Assembly (NCBI RefSeq): GCF_015070855.1 | Contig: NZ_JADDIX010000055.1 | Span: 72,225 to 108,223 of the forward strand | DNA from: Pseudomonas lopnurensis | GTDB lineage: Bacteria; Pseudomonadota; Gammaproteobacteria; Pseudomonadales; Pseudomonadaceae | Length of the DNA: 35,999 nt | Direction: 5' to 3' | Part shown: piece by piece, positions 29,199 to 35,999 of the stretch | Position numbering within the stretch: the first letter of the stretch is position 1 | Layout: each line of letters begins with the position of its first letter | The notes under the pieces: generated by a model | The model's input: only the letters and a program-made list of their open reading frames with translations | Told to the model about the DNA's origin: nothing | Databases searched by the model: none | Made by a program: the position numbers and the translations under genes

Positions 29199-29227
29199 TT
29201 GTTCAACCGCGCCGGGCCGGGGATAAT
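29199..29227 (+). promoter_or_regulatory. Possible promoter of the cytochrome c' gene
   Basis: TTGTTC (29199-29204), 17-base spacer, GATAAT (29222-29227), 31 bp before the start codon at 29259. The -10 is good and the -35 weak, so this is tentative. Confidence 0.35.
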
Positions 29228-29258
29228 CCCGCGCTTTGCATCGACGAGTGGTTGAACC

Positions 29259-29705
29259 ATGAAGCTGAGACTGCTGAGCCTGTCCCTGATCGCCGCCTTG
29301 GCCCTGAGCGGTTGCGATCGGATCGATCCCGACTCACCGCTCGGCAAGCGCAAGGCGATCTATCAGCAAATGCTCGATACCAAGGAGGACCTCGGCGGCA
29401 TGCTCCGTGGCCGCATCCCCTTCGATGGCGAGGCCTTCGCCGTCGGCGCGGTCAAGCTCGACGAGCTCTCGCGGCAGCCCTGGCAGCATTATCCCGAGGC
29501 CAGGGAAAAGCAGAGCGATGCCCGCGATGACGTCTGGCAGCGTCAGGAGCGCTTCAACGAGATGGCGCGCAAGCTGGAAGGCACCACCGCCGCGCTGGTC
29601 GAGGTGACCTCTGCCTCGACGCCGACGCCCCAGGGCGTGGCGCCGGCCCTGCAGCGGGTCGAGGACGCCTGCGAGGCCTGCCACAAGGAATTTCGTGCCT
29701 ACTGA
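29259..29705 (+). CDS. Lipoprotein cytochrome c' family protein
   Basis: Predicted c-type cytochrome of the c'/c556 four-helix-bundle family. The haem-binding motif C138-E-A-C141-H142 lies near the C terminus, as is typical of that family. The N terminus is a lipoprotein signal ending LALSGC (C19), so the mature protein should be lipid-anchored and face the periplasm. The rest is helical: GKRKAIYQQMLDTKEDLGGM, then RFNEMARKLEGTTAALVEV. Full length is 148 residues. Cytochromes c' bind NO or CO or pass electrons; the role here is unknown. It is convergent with the DUF1090 gene, 9 bp away, and no respiratory operon is adjacent. Confidence 0.85.
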   Translation: MKLRLLSLSLIAALALSGCDRIDPDSPLGKRKAIYQQMLDTKEDLGGMLRGRIPFDGEAFAVGAVKLDELSRQPWQHYPEAREKQSDARDDVWQRQERFNEMARKLEGTTAALVEVTSASTPTPQGVAPALQRVEDACEACHKEFRAY

Positions 29706-29714
29706 CCGGCAGGC

Positions 29715-30092
29715 TCACTGGCGCAAGGATTCGAGCTTTGCCCGCGCCTCGGCCAACTGATTCCTGCGCAGTTCGATCAATTGCGCATCGCCGCTGCCCA
29801 GGGCCTCGCGCAGCAGCGTTTCACGGCGTTCCACCTGGAGGGCGGCATGCCCGTGCCCGATCTGGCGCGGGTGTAGCGCGACCAGCCCCTGGCATTGCTC
29901 GGTCAGGTTCTGCAGCTCGGTGTTGAGCTGGTTCTGGCGCGGCTTGTCGCCCTGCAGACGCGCCTGCTGCAACTGCGCGCGCAGGGACTGGCGTTGTTCG
30001 TTGCAATGCGAGTCGGGTTCAGCCGCCGCCAGCGTCGGGCCGATGACGGCGCAGGCGAATATCAGGGCAATCGGTACATGCCAGGCAGACAT
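29715..30092 (-). CDS. DUF1090 family periplasmic protein
   Basis: Small secreted protein of the DUF1090 (YqjC-like) family; the function is unknown. The 125 residues have a signal peptide (about 1-24, cleavage near TLAAAE) followed by charged helical sequence with two cysteines (C30, C67) likely to form a disulfide. The helices are rich in Gln, Arg, Leu and Glu (RAQLQQARLQGDKPRQNQL; RRNQLAEARAKLESL), the usual DUF1090 pattern of coiled-coil-like repeats. The start at 30092 has GGAGGCGAGG directly upstream. It is convergent with the cytochrome c' gene and downstream of ligB on the same strand, with a 114-bp gap containing an inverted repeat. Confidence 0.82.
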   Translation of the reverse strand: MSAWHVPIALIFACAVIGPTLAAAEPDSHCNEQRQSLRAQLQQARLQGDKPRQNQLNTELQNLTEQCQGLVALHPRQIGHGHAALQVERRETLLREALGSGDAQLIELRRNQLAEARAKLESLRQ

Positions 30093-30153
30093 GCCTCGCC
30101 TCCATGATTGTTATGAGCTTCTATCGACCGCGGCGTCAGACGAAAGTCCCTCG

Positions 30154-30206
30154 GAGCCTGTTTTTAACGCAGCAGGGCCGACGCGCAGCAGATCGTGAGC
30201 AGGCTC
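30154..30206. repeat. 53-bp inverted-repeat element next to the ligB stop
   Basis: GAGCCTG (30154-30160) and CAGGCTC (30200-30206) form a perfect 7-bp inverted repeat. The left arm is followed by TTTTTAA, and GCAGCAG occurs twice inside. It abuts the ligB stop codon. It may be a ligB terminator or a dispersed intergenic element; only one copy is present here. Confidence 0.4.
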
Positions 30207-33297
<3,091 letters not shown>

Positions 33298-33419
33298 TCG
33301 ACAGGCCTCCTCGCCGGCTTGTGGTGTCAGCCCCCGGAGCATGCGCACGCAGCCATGCGGCCGCCATGATCCTGATCAGTACCTGGAAAAGGCGGCGACC
33401 GCTGGTTGCGCTTTTTATC

Positions 33420-33425
33420 TACAAT
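33420..33425 (+). promoter_or_regulatory. Possible -10 element of yadG
   Basis: TACAAT, preceded by the T-rich CTTTTTATC, lies 32 bp before the GTG start of yadG in the divergent gap. No good -35 is seen at the right spacing. Confidence 0.3.
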
Positions 33426-33457
33426 TCGGCCCTTCAATTCCTCGAAGAGACGAGCCC

Positions 33458-34383
<926 letters not shown>

Positions 34384-34387
<4 letters not shown>

Positions 34388-35145
34388 ATTTTTATGCAAT
34401 CCGCGCCATCTACCTGTTCGAGCTGGCGCGCACCTGGCGCACCTTGCTGCAGAGCATCGCCACGCCGGTCATTTCCACCTCGCTGTACTTCGTGGTGTTC
34501 GGCTCGGCCATCGGCGCACGGATGGAGGCCATGCACGGCATTCCCTATGGCGCCTTCATCATTCCCGGCCTGATCATGATGGCGTTGCTCACCGAGAGCA
34601 TCTCCAACGCTTCGTTCGGCATCTACATGCCGCGCTATTCCGGGACCATCTACGAGGTGCTGTCGGCGCCGGTGTCGTACATCGAGATCGTCGTCGGCTA
34701 CGTCGGTGCGGCGGCAACCAAGTCGATCATCCTCGGGGTGATCATCCTGCTCACCGCCCGGCTGTTCGTCGATTACGAGGTTCAGCATCCGCTGATGATG
34801 GCGCTGTTCCTGGTGCTCACCGCGGTGACCTTCTGCCTGTTCGGCTTCATCATCGGCATCTGGGCCGACGGCTGGGAGAAGCTGCAGATCGTCCCGGCGC
34901 TGATCGTCACGCCGCTGGCGTTCCTCGGCGGCAGCTTCTATTCGATCGAGATGCTGCCGCCGCTGTGGCAGAAGATCACCCTGTTCAACCCGGTGGTGTA
35001 CCTGATCAGCGGTTTCCGCTGGAGCTTCTACGGCGTCTCGGACATCAGCGTTGGCATCAGCCTGGCGATGATCCTGGGCTTTCTCGCTGCCTGCCTGCTG
35101 GCGGTGTGGTGGATCTTCAGGACCGGATACCGGCTGAAGAACTGA
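34384..35145 (+). CDS. yadH: ABC-2 type permease, YadH type
   Basis: Inner-membrane permease of the YadGH-type exporter. The 253 residues show six hydrophobic segments in the ABC-2 layout: [87 protein letters not shown] (the typical ABC-2 signature) and [19 protein letters not shown]. The ATG at 34384 overlaps the yadG stop, so the two are translationally coupled. The short N-terminal cytoplasmic helix ([20 protein letters not shown]) is typical of this family. Substrate unknown; nothing nearby points to a pathway. Confidence 0.92.
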
Positions 35146-35215
35146 TACGGCCTGATCTCATTCCCACCGGCAGCGCAGGTACTATGGCGGTACATCTTTC
35201 ATTTTCGAGGCAAGC

Positions 35216-35785
35216 ATGAAACGCGTTCCTTCTCTCGCCCTTCTGGCCGCTCTCGGCCTGGCGGCCGGTTCCGCCAGCGCCTTCAACCTCGGCGAGGCCG
35301 CCCGGGCGGTGTCGGGCATCGCCGGCAGCGGCGCCACGCAGAACACATCGCAGACCCAGGCACTCGGCCTGATCGGCCAGCTCGACGCACTCGACGTCAC
35401 ACCCGAGCAGGCACTGGGCGGCAGCGGTGCGCTGCTGCAATTGGCCAAGCAGCAGCTGAGCAGCACCGACTATGCCCAGCTCGCCAAGTCCGTGCCCGGT
35501 ATCGACAAGCTCACCGGCGACAGTGGGCTGGAGCAGCTCGGCCAACTGGGCGCGCTGACCGGCCTGCTGGGCAAGTCGGATACCGCCGTCGATGCCCAGG
35601 CGGCCGCTGCGGTGGACGACGTGCAGAGCCTGGCCGACGTCAACCAGGCGTTTTCCGCGCTGGGCATGGATGCCGGCATGGTCGGCCAGTTCGCACCGAT
35701 CCTGCTGCAATACCTGGGCAGCCAGGGTGTAGGTGGCTCGCTGTTGCAGAGCCTGGGCAGCATCTGGGGCGTCGGCGGCGCCTGA
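35216..35785 (+). CDS. DUF2780 family secreted protein
   Basis: Secreted protein probably of the DUF2780 family; function unknown. The 189 residues have a signal peptide (about 22 residues, cleavage after GSASA) and a mature domain of helical, Gly/Ala/Leu/Gln-rich repeats without cysteine: LGLIGQLDALDVTPEQALGG, LLQLAKQQLSSTDYAQLAKS and VNQAFSALGMDAGMVGQFAP, ending in a Gly-rich tail. A GAGGCAAGC ribosome site precedes the ATG. It lies 70 bp after the ABC permease gene and is followed by a strong terminator, so it could be last in that transcript or have its own promoter. The family assignment rests on the repeat pattern and is fairly sure. Confidence 0.82.
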   Translation: MKRVPSLALLAALGLAAGSASAFNLGEAARAVSGIAGSGATQNTSQTQALGLIGQLDALDVTPEQALGGSGALLQLAKQQLSSTDYAQLAKSVPGIDKLTGDSGLEQLGQLGALTGLLGKSDTAVDAQAAAAVDDVQSLADVNQAFSALGMDAGMVGQFAPILLQYLGSQGVGGSLLQSLGSIWGVGGA

Positions 35786-35807
35786 CTCGCGTCCTCGGAA
35801 AGAAGGA

Positions 35808-35840
35808 AGCCCCGTCCGGCATTGCCGACGGGGCTTTTTC
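35808..35840. terminator. Bidirectional Rho-independent terminator
   Basis: AGCCCCGTCCGGC and GCCGACGGGGCT form a 12-bp stem with one bulged C and loop ATT, followed by TTTTT on the plus strand. The opposite strand also has a pyrimidine-rich run (CTTCCTTCTTTCC), so it likely ends the converging gene too. Confidence 0.9.
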
Positions 35841-35857
35841 ATTCCATCGAGCGCGCG

Positions 35858-35999
35858 CTACCAGGAGCCATAAGGGATGCCGTGTTTTTCGATATAGGCT
35901 CTGGGGGTTTCCGAGAGGAAGTAATATTCGCCATCGGATTGCCCGCCATACGGCCCCTTGGGCTCGATTTCCGCCTGGGCGCGCAGGACTTCGATGGGC
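35858..35999 (-). CDS. Unidentified protein, C-terminal 46 residues
   Basis: An open frame enters from the right edge on the minus strand and ends at a TAG at 35858. The readable end includes YGGQSDGEYYFLSETPRAYI, then EKHGIPYGSW. Codon use is typical of the window, and the frame ends just beyond the bidirectional terminator, which supports a real gene. The fragment has no membrane segment or motif I can name, so no function is proposed. Confidence 0.7.
   Translation of the reverse strand, partial: PIEVLRAQAEIEPKGPYGGQSDGEYYFLSETPRAYIEKHGIPYGSW

Overview
The window is about 36 kb of GC-rich, densely coding chromosome from a gamma-proteobacterium of the Pseudomonas group, probably a Pseudomonas or Stutzerimonas species. 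The protein sequences are Pseudomonas-like throughout. The order gshB, pilGHIJK-chpABC, rsmE, bioA, cytochrome b561, yceI, mexAB-oprM-type efflux operon, rhlE, ahcY/metF matches, as I recall it, the P. aeruginosa PAO1 stretch from gshB to sahH. REP sequences and other intergenic repeats of Pseudomonas type support this. I see no phage, insertion sequence, CRISPR array, rRNA or tRNA; this is core chromosome, with novelty mainly in its intergenic DNA.

Bases 1-14075: the 5' end of gshB (minus strand, cut by the window edge), then the Pil-Chp chemosensory operon that controls type IV pili and surface sensing: pilG and pilH (response regulators), pilI (CheW-like adaptor), pilJ (receptor), pilK (CheR-like methyltransferase), chpA (a roughly 2,390-residue CheA hybrid kinase with many phosphotransfer domains), chpB (CheB-like methylesterase) and chpC (second CheW-like adaptor). 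The chpD and chpE genes that follow chpC in P. aeruginosa are absent. Bases 14076-14334 hold a large inverted repeat, a perfect REP pair and one copy of a dispersed 47-bp repeat.

Bases 14335-23842: rsmE and bioA on the minus strand, then cytochrome b561 and a periplasmic YceI-family protein, then a three-gene RND multidrug efflux operon (adaptor, pump, outer-membrane channel). The efflux promoter overlaps a sequence very like the TtgR operator of P. putida, yet neither mexR nor ttgR lies beside it. The second copy of the dispersed repeat and a bidirectional terminator follow.

Bases 23938-28580: a DEAD-box helicase (rhlE type), metF and ahcY, all on the minus strand. ahcY has a strong promoter and an S-adenosylhomocysteine riboswitch, so SAH removal and methyl-group supply by the following metF are probably regulated together. 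The ahcY-metF and bioA-rsmE gaps are each filled by the same kind of structure: heptameric repeats in inverted arrangement, running from the stop codon of one gene to near the start codon of the next.

Bases 28697-35999: small envelope proteins (a six-cysteine secreted protein, a lipoprotein cytochrome c', a DUF1090 protein), ligB (DNA ligase B with a signal-peptide-like N terminus), a membrane flavocytochrome of the ferric reductase family, a YadGH-type ABC exporter, a DUF2780 protein, a bidirectional terminator, and the 3' end of an unidentified minus-strand gene.
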